Assembly (NCBI RefSeq): GCF_020179605.1
Contig: NZ_JAINZO010000002.1
Coordinates: 62,001 to 126,000, forward strand
Length of the DNA stretch: 64,000 nucleotides
From: Geomonas agri
GTDB lineage: Bacteria > Desulfobacterota > Desulfuromonadia > Geobacterales > Geobacteraceae
Direction of reading: 5' to 3'
This document shows, in pieces, positions 46,982 to 55,920 of this stretch. The notes under the pieces were generated by a model. That model saw only the letters and a program-made list of their open reading frames with translations. It was not told the origin of the DNA and did not search any database. The translations under genes and the position numbers were made by a program. Numbering within the stretch: position 1 is the stretch's first letter; each line of letters starts with the position of its first letter.

Positions 46982-49305
46982 CTGCCGTGCGAGATGCCGC
47001 AGATCTGGAAGATCCGCTCCAGGTCGAGGTGCTTTTCCATGTGCACGGCGAGTTCATCGAACGGGTCGGGCGCGAGCGCTGCTTCCGCCCGCTCCGGGAT
47101 CCCCTTGTGTCGCCTGATCCGGTTCAGGAACCCGGTCCGGAAAGCGTTGTTGTCGAAGATACCGTGCAGGTAGGTTCCGAAAACCCTGCCGTCGGCGGAA
47201 ACCGCACCATCCTCCAGGTCGGTCCCGGCCCCGGAACGGCTGCTGATCCGCGCGAACGGGCTCGCACCGCTGCCGAGCACGCTTTCGCCCATGTGGATCT
47301 CGTACCCGGCCACAGCTGCGCTGCATCCCGGCGCTACCCCCTGCCCTGCCGGCAGCAGTTCCCCCACGGCCTGGTGCGTCTGCTTCTCCTTTAGCATGGT
47401 GGTCACCACGTCCAGAAGTCCGAGCCCCTTAGTGCTTTCCATGCTGGATTCCACGCGGTCCGGATCGTTCACCGTCGCGCCGAGCATCTGGTAGCCGCCG
47501 CAGATGCCAACCACCGGCCCCTGGTAGCGGCACAGGGCATCGGCGATCCCCTGCTCCCTGATGGCGACGAGGTCGGCGATAGTCGACTTGGTCCCCGGGA
47601 TGATGACGAGGTCCATGGTCTCCACCAGCCACGGCGAGTGAATGTAGTAGACGTCCACGTCGGGCTCTGCCTCGAGGACGGAAAAGTCGGTGTAGTTGGA
47701 GATGCGCGGCAACCTCACCACGCCCACGCGCAGTTTCTCAGCCGACGCCACCCCAGTGGGGGCCGCCGGCTTCTTCTGCAAGGCAACGCTGTCCTCTTCG
47801 GGAAGCGCAAGCCCTTTGAACCACGGAAGCACCCCCAGGACCGGCACGCCAGTGCGCCGCTCGACGTACTCGATGCCCGAGTCGAGCAGCGATACGTCAC
47901 CGCGAAACTTGTTGATGATGACGCCCTTCACCAGCGCCTTCTCTTCCGGCGTGAGCAATTCCAGGGTGCCCACTATCTGGGCGAAGACACCGCCGCGGTC
48001 GATGTCCGCCACCAGGATCACCGGTGCACCGGCCATGGCCGCCACTTTGAGGTTGGCAATGTCGTGCTCGCGCAGGTTGATCTCGGCGATGCTCCCGGCG
48101 CCCTCCATGACGATGAAAGAGTAGCGCTCGCGCAGCCGCTGGAAACTTTCCCTCACCTTCAGGAATGCCTCAGGCTTGTAGGCGTTGTACTCCTTGACGC
48201 CCATGTTGCGCACCACCTTACCCTGAACGATTACCTGGCTGCCGGTATCGGAGTTGGGCTTTAGCAGGATCGGGTTCATGTCGGTGTGGGGCGGGATGCC
48301 GCACGCCTCGGCCTGCACGCCCTGGGCACGCCCGATCTCGCCACCCTCCGGGGTAACCGCCGAGTTAAGCGCCATATTCTGGGACTTGAAGGGAGCGACC
48401 GTGAGACCGTGGCGTTTGAGAATGCGGCAGAAACCAGCCGTGAGTACCGATTTCCCCACGTCCGACCCGGTTCCGCAGAACATGAGCGCATGCGGATCGC
48501 TACTGGGGGTATCGTTACTCGCTCCGGCGCTCCGCTTTCTACGGTTGGGATTCTGGCTGTCACCTCGGGTGGCGTAACCGCGCGGGGTCACAATCCTGCC
48601 GTCCTTGCAGAGCCGGGTCGAGGCGTTGCCGATGATGACGATGGAGAACATGTCGATGGGGTGGTTCAGCATCTCCCCCAGCGTGGTGATGATGCGCTCC
48701 TCGCCGTCCCGGCAGGCGTTACGGACGATGCCGACCGGCACCTGCGGGCCGCGCGCCGCGATCAGGATGGCGGCAGCCTCCTCGATCTGCGTGGTGCGCC
48801 CCTTGCTGCGCGGGTTGTACAGCGCCACCACGAAATCAGCCTCGGCGGCAGCCCTGAGGCGTTGGCGGATCTTGTCGATCGGGGTCAGCAGATCGGAAAG
48901 GGATATGACGGCGAAGTCGTGCATGAGTGGCGCGCCGAGTACCGAAGCCGCGGCCTGCACCGCCGAGACACCGGGGACCACCACAACTTCCACATCAGAG
49001 GGGGCGTCCGGCTCGTCGGCCAGTTCCAGCGCCAAGCCCGCCATGCCGTAGATCCCGGCGTCGCCGCTGGAAACCAGGGCAACGGTCTTGCCCGTGGCGG
49101 CGATGGTCAGGGCCTGGGAGCAGCGCTCCACCTCGCGCATCATGCCCGAAGAGTAAAGGATCTTACCGGCAAGGAGCGGCTGGATGAAATCAAGGTAGGC
49201 CTGGTAGCCGACAATGACATCGGCGTCCTCGATCGCCTGGCGCGCCTCGAAGGTCATGTGGTTCAGCCCACCGGGGCCGATGCCTACTACGTAAAGCTTG
49301 GACAT
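46978..49305 (-). CDS. Fusion of cobalt-precorrin-3B C17-methyltransferase (CbiH/CobJ) and cobyric acid synthase (CbiP/CobQ)
   Basis: One uninterrupted 775-residue frame. Residues 1 to about 244 are a SAM-dependent corrin methyltransferase (KLYVVGIGPGGLNHMT, SSGDAGIYGMAGLALEL, VVPGVSAVQAAA, VALYNPRSKGRTTQ, ring-contraction type CbiH). A polar linker (about 245-272) leads to CbiP: MFCGTGSDVGKSVLTAGFCR (P-loop), FKSQNMALNS, MEGAGSIAEINL, VADIDRGGVFA, and the glutaminase triad region VGICGGYQMLG and GTYLHGIFDN. CbiP amidates four side chains of the corrin ring. The ATG at 49305 is preferred over 49341. The two reactions are many steps apart, which makes the fusion odd. Confidence 0.93.
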   Translation of the reverse strand: MSKLYVVGIGPGGLNHMTFEARQAIEDADVIVGYQAYLDFIQPLLAGKILYSSGMMREVERCSQALTIAATGKTVALVSSGDAGIYGMAGLALELADEPDAPSDVEVVVVPGVSAVQAAASVLGAPLMHDFAVISLSDLLTPIDKIRQRLRAAAEADFVVALYNPRSKGRTTQIEEAAAILIAARGPQVPVGIVRNACRDGEERIITTLGEMLNHPIDMFSIVIIGNASTRLCKDGRIVTPRGYATRGDSQNPNRRKRSAGASNDTPSSDPHALMFCGTGSDVGKSVLTAGFCRILKRHGLTVAPFKSQNMALNSAVTPEGGEIGRAQGVQAEACGIPPHTDMNPILLKPNSDTGSQVIVQGKVVRNMGVKEYNAYKPEAFLKVRESFQRLRERYSFIVMEGAGSIAEINLREHDIANLKVAAMAGAPVILVADIDRGGVFAQIVGTLELLTPEEKALVKGVIINKFRGDVSLLDSGIEYVERRTGVPVLGVLPWFKGLALPEEDSVALQKKPAAPTGVASAEKLRVGVVRLPRISNYTDFSVLEAEPDVDVYYIHSPWLVETMDLVIIPGTKSTIADLVAIREQGIADALCRYQGPVVGICGGYQMLGATVNDPDRVESSMESTKGLGLLDVVTTMLKEKQTHQAVGELLPAGQGVAPGCSAAVAGYEIHMGESVLGSGASPFARISSRSGAGTDLEDGAVSADGRVFGTYLHGIFDNNAFRTGFLNRIRRHKGIPERAEAALAPDPFDELAVHMEKHLDLERIFQICGISHGR

Positions 49306-49360
49306 TAAGCAGAAACCTCTATCTGGATTACGGTTTTGCACATCGACTGCCGCACCTGTT

Positions 49361-49456
49361 CTCCCTCCCCCGGAGGGGGAGGGTCGGGGAGGGGGCGCTC
49401 AGCGGCTGGTTGATGCGACTTCCCCCCTCCCAGCCTCCCCCCTCCGGGGGGAGGAG
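49361..49456. repeat. CCCTCCCCCGGAGGG-type paired palindromic repeat
   Basis: CCCTCCCCCGGAGGGGGAGG then GTCGGGGAGGGGG, a short gap, and the inverted CCTCCCCCCTCCGGGGGG. It fills the cbiG-cbiHP spacer. Confidence 0.7.
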
Positions 49457-49472
49457 TGGTGGGATGAAGGTG

Positions 49473-50525
49473 CTACATAGTTGTTACCTGCGCAACAGCA
49501 AGGGTGACGTTGCCGTCCTTCACCTTGTGCAGCAGCAGTTTGCCTCCCGCGGCGGCCAAGAGCGCGGCCGGTTCGGCAACCCCGCGCGCCCCTATGGCAG
49601 CGAAAGCATGCTCCGACGGCGGCGAGGGAACGCTGACGCCGTTCAACTCGTCGCTGCGGAAGAAGATCACTGGGATACCCTTGTCACTGGCATAGGCCAA
49701 CAACCCTTCTTCATCAGCCTTCGCCTCTGCGCTCGCCAGGCACTTGATGCTCCGCTCGGACAGGGAGAGCTGCGCCAGGTGACGGGTGACCACCGACTCG
49801 ATCTCGTCGGCAGTAGTGCCCCGGTTGCAGCCGATACCGAGGCAAAGATCGACCGGCCGCAGTACCAAGGTCCGCTCCAGGTTGAATCCGGCCGGCACAA
49901 GCCTGTTGGTCACCAGGACCACGCCCTTGGCGCCGCTTTGGGCCGCCAGTTCGCAGTCATCCACGAACAGGAGATTTCCCTTCCCGCCGCAGTACTCCGC
50001 CACCTTCCCGGTCGGGTCGACCACTGCGATCTGCTTGCCCTCCAGGAGCAGTGCGTTGAGCACCTTTACCCGGGACAGGTCGTCGATGCGCCAGCCGTTT
50101 TCCTGTGCCAGCATGTCGAAGGAAGGGAGGTCGTTGACGTCGGTCGCGGTGGTAATCACCGCGGTGGCGCCGGCAAGGTCGGCGCACTGCGTGGCAAGCG
50201 CGTTGGCGCCCCCGAGATGGCCTGAGAGGAGGGAGATAGCGAAGCGCCCGGCATCGTCCATAACCACCACGGCCGGGTCCTTATCTTTGCCCTGCAGCAG
50301 CGTCGCAATGGAGCGGACCACGATGCCGGTGGCCATGATGCAGACGAAACCCTCGAACTCCGGCCACAACCGCGCCAAGAGTGCCGGTACACGTTCCGAG
50401 AAAGGCACCCCGTCGCACGACGCGTGTTTGTCGAGGACGAAGAGCGTGCCCTGCGGCAGGCCGCGCTTGAGCGTCGCCCCCAACTTGGCGCCGTTGGCGG
50501 TTATGGCTATGATGGCAACACGCAT
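49473..50525 (-). CDS. cbiG: Cobalt-precorrin-5A hydrolase
   Basis: The 350-residue protein removes the C2 unit as acetaldehyde in the anaerobic corrin pathway. N-terminal domain: FVCIMATGIVVRSIATLL, DPAVVVMDDAGRFAISLLSG and HLGGANALA. C-terminal CobE-like domain: LCLGIGCNRGTTADEIE. Length and both domains are normal. Its presence with CbiD and CbiX marks the oxygen-independent route. Confidence 0.95.
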   Translation of the reverse strand: MRVAIIAITANGAKLGATLKRGLPQGTLFVLDKHASCDGVPFSERVPALLARLWPEFEGFVCIMATGIVVRSIATLLQGKDKDPAVVVMDDAGRFAISLLSGHLGGANALATQCADLAGATAVITTATDVNDLPSFDMLAQENGWRIDDLSRVKVLNALLLEGKQIAVVDPTGKVAEYCGGKGNLLFVDDCELAAQSGAKGVVLVTNRLVPAGFNLERTLVLRPVDLCLGIGCNRGTTADEIESVVTRHLAQLSLSERSIKCLASAEAKADEEGLLAYASDKGIPVIFFRSDELNGVSVPSPPSEHAFAAIGARGVAEPAALLAAAGGKLLLHKVKDGNVTLAVAQVTTM

Positions 50526-50578
50526 AGAGTTGGTTCTTCTCCCGCCGCAGCCGTGGGGACTGGTCTCATCGGGGCACC

Positions 50579-50702
50579 GCCCTCACCCGGCCTTCGGCCA
50601 CCCTCTCCCGAGGGGCGAGGGTAAATCCCAGTGTCTCCCCCCACTCCCCCCACTCCCCCCATTCCCCCCTCTCCCTCCGGGAGAGGGTCGGGGTGAGGGC
50701 CA
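50579..50702. repeat. GC-rich palindromic repeat with a CCCCCCACT tandem core
   Basis: CCCTCACCCGGCCTTCGGCC and CCCTCTCCCGAGGGGCGAGGG on the left, CCCTCTCCCTCCGGGAGAGG on the right, and between them about four tandem copies of CCCCCCACT/CCCCCCATT (50636-50667). It occupies the cbiF-cbiG spacer. Confidence 0.65.
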
Positions 50703-50729
50703 GGGGTAACGCAGAACCTGTAACAGCTG

Positions 50730-51515
50730 CTAGGTGACGATCCCTTCCCGGCACCCGTGGCTGAACCCCTTGTCGTAGAGGAGCGACTTCGCCTTCATCC
50801 CCTCGCTGCGCGCCCGCAGCACGTCGCCGACCACGATGAGCGCCTGCTTCCCGATGCCCGCGTCACGGACCTTGGCGGCGATATCCGCCAGCGTCCCGGT
50901 CAGCACCTGCTCGTCGGCCCAGGAAGCCTTGGCCACCACGGCGACCGGCGTGTCCTCCTGGTAGGCGCCGGAGAGGAGTTCCTGCACCACCTTCTCGATC
51001 ATGGAGATGGAAAGGTAGATCACCAAGGTAGCGCCGATCTGGGCGATGTTGCCCAACTGCTCCCGTTCGGGTACGGGCGTCCGCCCGGCCAGGCGCGTGA
51101 TCACCACGGTCTGAGAGACCTCTGGAAGGGTCAGTTCCTGTTTCAGGGTGGCCGCGGCGGCGAAGGCGCTGGTCACGCCAGGAACCACCTCGTAGCCGAT
51201 GCCGACCTTGTCAAGTTCCTCCATCTGCTCCTGGATGGCGCCGTAGATAGACGGGTCGCCGGTGTGCAGCCGCACCGCGACCTGCCCCGCCAGCACAGCC
51301 TCGACCAGCACCTTGGTGGTCTGTTCCAGGTCCATCCCCGCGGAGTCGTAGACCCGCGCATCCGGTGCATAGGTGAGCACCAGCTCGCGGTCGACGAGGC
51401 TGCCGGCATAAACGACGACATCCGCCTCACCCAGGAGGCGCGCCCCCTTCACGGTGATCAGTTCGACGTCTCCGGGACCGGCGCCGACAAAATGGACTAT
51501 CTTCTCATGGGACAT
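50730..51515 (-). CDS. cbiF: Cobalt-precorrin-4 C11-methyltransferase
   Basis: A 261-residue SAM-dependent tetrapyrrole methylase with VHFVGAGPGDVELITVKGAR at the N-terminus, VRLHTGDPSIYGAIQEQMEEL, VVPGVTSAFAAAATL and VITRLAGRTPVPE, the pattern of CbiF/CobM. It methylates C11 of the corrin precursor. ATG start with an upstream purine-rich site. It lies between cbiL and cbiG, separated from each by GC-rich repeats. Confidence 0.94.
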   Translation of the reverse strand: MSHEKIVHFVGAGPGDVELITVKGARLLGEADVVVYAGSLVDRELVLTYAPDARVYDSAGMDLEQTTKVLVEAVLAGQVAVRLHTGDPSIYGAIQEQMEELDKVGIGYEVVPGVTSAFAAAATLKQELTLPEVSQTVVITRLAGRTPVPEREQLGNIAQIGATLVIYLSISMIEKVVQELLSGAYQEDTPVAVVAKASWADEQVLTGTLADIAAKVRDAGIGKQALIVVGDVLRARSEGMKAKSLLYDKGFSHGCREGIVT

Positions 51516-51543
51516 CGGAAAACCTTTCGATGAAATTCCAGCG

Positions 51544-51632
51544 TTCCCTCCCCCGGAGGGGGAGGGACAGGGAGGGGGTTCTTTTCCTTAGCACGTGCCC
51601 CATCCCATCCTTCCCCCTCCGGGGGGAGGGAC
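51544..51632. repeat. CCCTCCCCCGGAGGG-type paired palindromic repeat
   Basis: CCCTCCCCCGGAGGGGGAGG then GACAGGGAGGGGG and, inverted, TTCCCCCTCCGGGGGGAGGG, in the cbiL-cbiF spacer. Confidence 0.7.
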
Positions 51633-51663
51633 TGCGGACGGTAGGTCGGCATTCGGTGCAAAA

Positions 51664-52374
51664 CTAAAGCGGGTTCTTCCTCACGATCAGCATGGAGAGG
51701 TAATCGAGCTTCTGCCCCACCAGGGACTCAAGATCGTGATGCACCTCTTCCTCCGCCGAACCGACCCGGCGTACGAAGACGCCTCTCTTTTCCCGCCCCA
51801 GTTCCTTGAGCGCGGCATAGACGGAGTCAAAGACCCGGTTCACCTTCATGAGCACAACGGTGTCGAACTCCTCCAGGGTGCGCTTCAGCTCGTCCTTTTC
51901 GTAGGTGGCGGGGAGGATGGCGATACGCTCGGCCCCAAGCCCAAGCGGCAGGCCGGAGATGGCGGAGGAGGCGAGGATGCTGGAGATGCCCGGCACCACT
52001 TCTATCTTGATCTCGGGGTACTTGGCGAGGAAGATCCTGTGGATGTAGAGGTAGGTGGAATAAAGAAACGGGTCGCCGATGGTGACGAAGGCGACGTCCT
52101 TGCCGGCGGCAATGCGCTGCGCCACCTGGTCCGCGGCCTCCTCCCAGAACGGGTCGAGCCCCTGCTGGTCTTTCACCATGGGAAACAGTTGGATCAGCAC
52201 TTCCTGGCGACTGCGGTCGATGAACTGCTCGACGATGGAGAGGGCGTAGCTCCCCCCTTCGGCCGCACCGGTAGGGGCGCAGATGACATCCACGCTCCGC
52301 AAGATCCGCTCCGCCTTCCTGGTCAACAGTTCCGGATCGCCCGGCCCCACCCCTACCGCGTAGACAACCGCCAC
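51664..52374 (-). CDS. cbiL: Cobalt-precorrin-2 C20-methyltransferase
   Basis: A 236-residue tetrapyrrole methylase: VYAVGVGPGDPELLTRKAER, VAFVTIGDPFLYSTYLYI, VVPGISSILASSAISGLPL and VLMKVNRVFDSV are CbiL/CobI features. The frame is open to 52836, but that extension is antisense-like sequence inside cbiET. The real start is GTG at 52374, with GGGGAGGAG just upstream; it overlaps the cbiET stop by one base (TAGTG), indicating translational coupling. Confidence 0.93.
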   Translation of the reverse strand: MAVVYAVGVGPGDPELLTRKAERILRSVDVICAPTGAAEGGSYALSIVEQFIDRSRQEVLIQLFPMVKDQQGLDPFWEEAADQVAQRIAAGKDVAFVTIGDPFLYSTYLYIHRIFLAKYPEIKIEVVPGISSILASSAISGLPLGLGAERIAILPATYEKDELKRTLEEFDTVVLMKVNRVFDSVYAALKELGREKRGVFVRRVGSAEEEVHHDLESLVGQKLDYLSMLIVRKNPL

Positions 52375-53591
52375 TACTCCTCCCCTTTCCAGGCGGCGAT
52401 TACGTACACCGGGTTGTGGGCAGCGAACATCTTGTAATCGGTAAGGCTGCGGGTCTTGGAAATGTTGACGCAGGTGACCTCGACGGTGTAGCCGTGATCT
52501 TCCAGGAATTCCACCGACTTGGTCAGGGTGTCCAGGGTCACCGCGTTGAGGACGATGAAACCGTCGGGTTTGAGGCGCTTGTCCACCGCCTCGATGATCT
52601 CCTCGAGCATGCCACCGGAGCCACCGATGAAGACGCGGTCCGGATCGGGCAGATCCTCCAGCCCTTCCGGAGCGAAGGCCTCGGCCACGGTCACGTTGCG
52701 GGCCACGAACTTCTTCAGGTTTTCCTTGAGGTAGGTCAGGTACTGCGGATTCTTCTCCAGGGCGAAGATGCGGCCGTTGGGCATCAGGTTGCCCGCTTCG
52801 ATCGAGACCGAACCGCTGCCGGCGCCGATGTCCCACATCACCAGGTCGTCCTGCAGTTGCAGTTTGCCCAGGGTTATGGCGCGCACCTCTTCCTTGGTGA
52901 TCAGCTTCTTGGCGGTGGCAAACTCGTCGTCACGGATGCCGATCACCGGGTAGTTCTCGAGGTTCGGCTCCCAGGTCTTGATCAGGATGAGGATGTTGAG
53001 CGGCGAGCACTTGAAGTCGACCAGTCCGCGGACGTCGGTCTTGGTGAACTTTTCCGTGGCAAGTCCCAGGTCCTCGCAGACCCAGGCCTCGTACCCCTCG
53101 GCACCGCGGTGGATCAACTCCCGGGCCAGGACAGCGGGGGTGTTGACGCTGTCGGTGAGGATGGCGATCTTCTCGGAGGCGACGATGCGGTCCAGTGCCG
53201 GCTTGATCCCCCTGCCGTGCACGGACACGAAGGTGGCGTCGTCCCACGGCTCTTTGATGCGGGCGAAGGCGTACTGCACGCTGGTCACGTTGGGGTAGAT
53301 CTCGATGCGCTCTTTGGGGAGGTTTCTGAGCAGGAAGCGCGCGACGCCGAAGAAGTTGGGGTCGCCGGAACCGAGGACCACGGTTTTCTTCTCCGTGTTC
53401 TTCAGGTGCTCCAGCATGATGGAGAGGTCTTCGAGGAGGCGTTTCTCCCCCTTAAAGTCGGGGAAGATGTCCAGCAGTCGCTTGTGGCCGATGAGAACCT
53501 CGGCGCTGTCGATCACCTCGAGTGCCTGTTTGCCGAAGCCTTCCCATCCCTCGATGCCCGCGCCGACGAGGTAAATCTTTTGTTCCGCCAT
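52374..53591 (-). CDS. cbiET: Precorrin-6Y C5,15-methyltransferase (decarboxylating), CbiE-CbiT fusion
   Basis: A 405-residue two-domain enzyme. The N-terminal CbiE methylase (about 1-205: IYLVGAGIEGWEGFGKQALE, VVLGSGDPNFFGVARFLL, NVTSVQYAFARI) methylates C5. The C-terminal CbiT domain (about 215-405: DLVMWDIGAGSGSVSIEAG, VFIGGSGGMLEEIIEAVD) methylates C15 with decarboxylation. This fusion equals CobL of the aerobic pathway and is widespread. It is translationally coupled to cbiL downstream. Confidence 0.95.
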   Translation of the reverse strand: MAEQKIYLVGAGIEGWEGFGKQALEVIDSAEVLIGHKRLLDIFPDFKGEKRLLEDLSIMLEHLKNTEKKTVVLGSGDPNFFGVARFLLRNLPKERIEIYPNVTSVQYAFARIKEPWDDATFVSVHGRGIKPALDRIVASEKIAILTDSVNTPAVLARELIHRGAEGYEAWVCEDLGLATEKFTKTDVRGLVDFKCSPLNILILIKTWEPNLENYPVIGIRDDEFATAKKLITKEEVRAITLGKLQLQDDLVMWDIGAGSGSVSIEAGNLMPNGRIFALEKNPQYLTYLKENLKKFVARNVTVAEAFAPEGLEDLPDPDRVFIGGSGGMLEEIIEAVDKRLKPDGFIVLNAVTLDTLTKSVEFLEDHGYTVEVTCVNISKTRSLTDYKMFAAHNPVYVIAAWKGEE

Positions 53592-53630
53592 GCCCCCCTC
53601 CTTTCCATCAAAACATAATCAACTGTCATC

Positions 53631-53705
53631 TCCCTCCCCCTCTCCCTCCGGGAGAGGGCTGGGGTGAGGGCGCTGCAATAGGTAACCCTCTCCCCACGGA
53701 GAGGA
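53631..53705. repeat. CCCTCTCCCTCCGGGAGAGGG-type palindromic repeat
   Basis: CCCTCTCCCTCCGGGAGAGG then GCTGGGGTGAGGGCG and a partial second CCCTCTCCCC/GGAGAGG pair, in the cbiD-cbiET spacer. Confidence 0.65.
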
Positions 53706-53710
53706 ATCGG

Positions 53711-54781
53711 TTACCGGTCGAAGTAAAGCATCTCTCCCTGGTAGCCCGCCAGGAACACCCGCACCTTCAGATAGGGCGCCAGTTCGGCGCAGACGTCAGC
53801 CACCTTGTCGCAGACCAGCTTGATCAGCGCCTTGTCGAAGCCTGACTCCTCCAGCAACTGCCGCGCCGTATTCGCTTCACGGGCCAGCGTTGCCAAGTGT
53901 GCCGTAGCGCGGTTTTCCGCAAGCCAGGACGCCACCGTCACCAGGTCCAGCTCCGAAGAAGTAACGTGGGTCTGCTCGTGGCCGCAGGCGATCTTCACCA
54001 GCTTGGCGAACTGCCCCGCCACCACCACCTCGGGAACGCCTTTCCTGGCGCAGCTCTGCAGCGAGTAGCCGAAGTGGTCGCCCATCATGACGAACGATTC
54101 ATCGGTCAGCTTCAGGATCCGCTGCACCGCCATTTCCGAACTGCGTCCCGTGGAGAGCACCACGGTCCTGGAGCCGCAGGCCAGCGCCACGTCAATGGAT
54201 GTGTCCACGGTATCGGTCCAGGCCCTGGTGGATATCGGCTTCACGATTCCCGAAGTCCCCAGGATGGAGAGCCCACCGATGATGCCCAGTCGCTCGTTGA
54301 GCGTCTTCTTGGCCAGTTCCTCGCCGTTGGGGATGCTGATGGTAAAGGTGAGGGTGGCCGGAACGCAGCGGACGGCGAAGACTTCCTTCACCACCTCGAG
54401 GATCATGCTGCGCGGCACGGGGTTGATGGCCCACTCGCCCACCGGGACCGCCAGCCCCGGCTTGGTCACCTTGCCGATGCCGGTGCCTCCCTGGATCACG
54501 ATGCGGTTCTTGGTGAACATGTCCACCTGGGCGGTGACGTGGATTTGGGCGCCGTTGGTCACGTCCGGATCGTCACCGGCGTCCTTGACCACGTAGCAGG
54601 AAGCGGTGTTGTCGCGCAGCACGCCACCCTCGATGCGAAAGCGCGCCCCCTTGCCGCAGGGGAGCGTCAGTTGCACCTCGTCGACCAGCAACTGGTCGCG
54701 CAGCATCTGGGCAGCCCCTTTAACGGCGGCAGCGGCACAGGCACCGGTGGTGAAGCCGTATCTGAGTTCTTTCCCGCTCAT
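53711..54781 (-). CDS. cbiD: Cobalt-precorrin-5B C1-methyltransferase
   Basis: The 356-residue CbiD protein methylates C1 in the anaerobic pathway. Diagnostic stretches are ELRYGFTTGACAAAAVKGA at the N-terminus, VVKDAGDDPDVTNGAQIH, GGTGIGKVTKPGLAVPVGEW, GGLSILGTSGIVKPIST and FVMMGDHFGYSLQSC. The length is normal. CbiD has no aerobic counterpart, so it is a marker of the oxygen-independent route. It lies between cbiC and cbiET. Confidence 0.96.
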   Translation of the reverse strand: MSGKELRYGFTTGACAAAAVKGAAQMLRDQLLVDEVQLTLPCGKGARFRIEGGVLRDNTASCYVVKDAGDDPDVTNGAQIHVTAQVDMFTKNRIVIQGGTGIGKVTKPGLAVPVGEWAINPVPRSMILEVVKEVFAVRCVPATLTFTISIPNGEELAKKTLNERLGIIGGLSILGTSGIVKPISTRAWTDTVDTSIDVALACGSRTVVLSTGRSSEMAVQRILKLTDESFVMMGDHFGYSLQSCARKGVPEVVVAGQFAKLVKIACGHEQTHVTSSELDLVTVASWLAENRATAHLATLAREANTARQLLEESGFDKALIKLVCDKVADVCAELAPYLKVRVFLAGYQGEMLYFDR

Positions 54782-54853
54782 ACTTCATCCCATGTGAAGA
54801 ACACAAAAAATAGCATGTAAAGACCGGCCGGGACGGGCTCCGGCATTAAAAAC

Positions 54854-55507
54854 CTAGTTGCCAGGCTCAGCACCGACCGCCTGGATGAGTATTGCATTCA
54901 TCACCGCGGCCGCAACGTTGGAGCCACCCTTGCGCCCGATGTTGGTGACGAACTGCAGTTCCGGATATTCCCGCGCCAGTTCACGCAGGGCATCCTTGCT
55001 CTCGGCTGCGCCGACGAAACCGACCGGCAGCGCCACGATGAGCCTCGGGCGCACCCCTTCTTCGCGGATCAGCCGGATCAATTCGAAGAGGGCCGTGGGA
55101 GCATTGCCAATGACGAAGATGCCGTTAGCCGTGTCCCGTGCCGCTTTACGCATGGCCAGGATGGAGCGGGTTACCCCCTGTTCCTTGGCCTCCCTGGCCA
55201 CCTGCGGGTCCGCAACGAAGCACGAGAGCTGCGCGCCGAACCTGGAGAGCCGCTCCTTGTTCATGCCGGAGATGATCATGGTAGTATCGGTCACGACGCC
55301 CATTCCGGCGCGGAGCGCCTCAATGCCGTCAGTCACCGCCCGTTCCGTGATTACCATGCTGCGGGCGTAATCGAAATCAGCGCTGGTATGGATGGCGCGG
55401 CGGACCAGCGGCCACTGCTGCGCGTTCCAGTTGTGCGGCCCCAGTTCCTCCTCAATGATGCGGAACGATTCCGCCTCGATCTCCTCGGGGCGCAGGTGCA
55501 CCGACAT
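54854..55507 (-). CDS. cbiC: Cobalt-precorrin-8 methylmutase
   Basis: The 217-residue protein moves the C11 methyl to C12, giving cobyrinic acid. It begins MSVHLRPEEIEAESFRIIEE and contains RRAIHTSADFDYARSMVIT with the catalytic histidine, DTTMIISGMNK, FVIGNAPTALFELIRLI, LPVGFVGAAESK and TNIGRKGGSNVAAAVMNAI. The ATG at 55507 overlaps the cbiX stop (TGATG). The longer open frame, to 55726, is out of frame with, and antisense to nothing but, cbiX. Confidence 0.96.
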   Translation of the reverse strand: MSVHLRPEEIEAESFRIIEEELGPHNWNAQQWPLVRRAIHTSADFDYARSMVITERAVTDGIEALRAGMGVVTDTTMIISGMNKERLSRFGAQLSCFVADPQVAREAKEQGVTRSILAMRKAARDTANGIFVIGNAPTALFELIRLIREEGVRPRLIVALPVGFVGAAESKDALRELAREYPELQFVTNIGRKGGSNVAAAVMNAILIQAVGAEPGN

Positions 55508-55890
55508 CAGTGCCACCTCTGCTCGGTAAGGCTCTCCGCAACGCGCTCGACAACGATCTCGGCCAGCTTGTCGTGTACGCCCAGGTGTTTGCCGAGTACC
55601 ATCTCCACGCCGGGGTGACGGTGCTTCGCCTCCTCCAGTTCCTCGGGGAGGTCCTCCAGGACGTGGGCGCCCATGTACAGGAAGTAGGGAACGAGCAGGA
55701 TTCGCTCCGCCCCCTGCGCCACGCAAGCATCGACACCCTGTTGGATATTGGGAAGGTGCTGTTCGCGGAAGGAGACCTCGACGATCTCGAACTGCGTCAT
55801 TTTCTTCACCCGTTTAGCGATCTCGTGTACCGCGTCATTCGCCTCGGCGATCCTGCTGCCGTGAGCCATCAAGAGTAATGCTGTCTTCAT
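55507..55890 (-). CDS. cbiX: Sirohydrochlorin cobaltochelatase, short form (CbiXS)
   Basis: A 127-residue single-domain chelatase that inserts cobalt into sirohydrochlorin, the entry step of the anaerobic pathway. ALLLMAHGSRIAEAN holds the conserved active-site histidine, and RILLVPYFLYMGAHVLEDLP has the second. The size fits the homodimeric short CbiX. The ATG at 55890 follows TGGAGCAGAT. First gene of the cobalamin operon; no cobalamin riboswitch is visible before it. Confidence 0.93.
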   Translation of the reverse strand: MKTALLLMAHGSRIAEANDAVHEIAKRVKKMTQFEIVEVSFREQHLPNIQQGVDACVAQGAERILLVPYFLYMGAHVLEDLPEELEEAKHRHPGVEMVLGKHLGVHDKLAEIVVERVAESLTEQRWH

Positions 55891-55920
55891 ATCTGCTCCA
55901 TTGAAATGCGTAAAGCCATG

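Noticed and set aside
48286-49308. 340-codon open frame opposite the cbiHP fusion, and similar long frames opposite cbiET (52416-53618) and cbiD (53897-54820)
   Set aside because: All are shadows of strongly supported cobalamin genes, with Gly/Asp/His-rich nonsense composition.
50636-50667. CRISPR-like tandem repeats (CCCCCCACT units)
   Set aside because: Units of nine bases without spacers; it is a simple tandem tract within a palindromic repeat.
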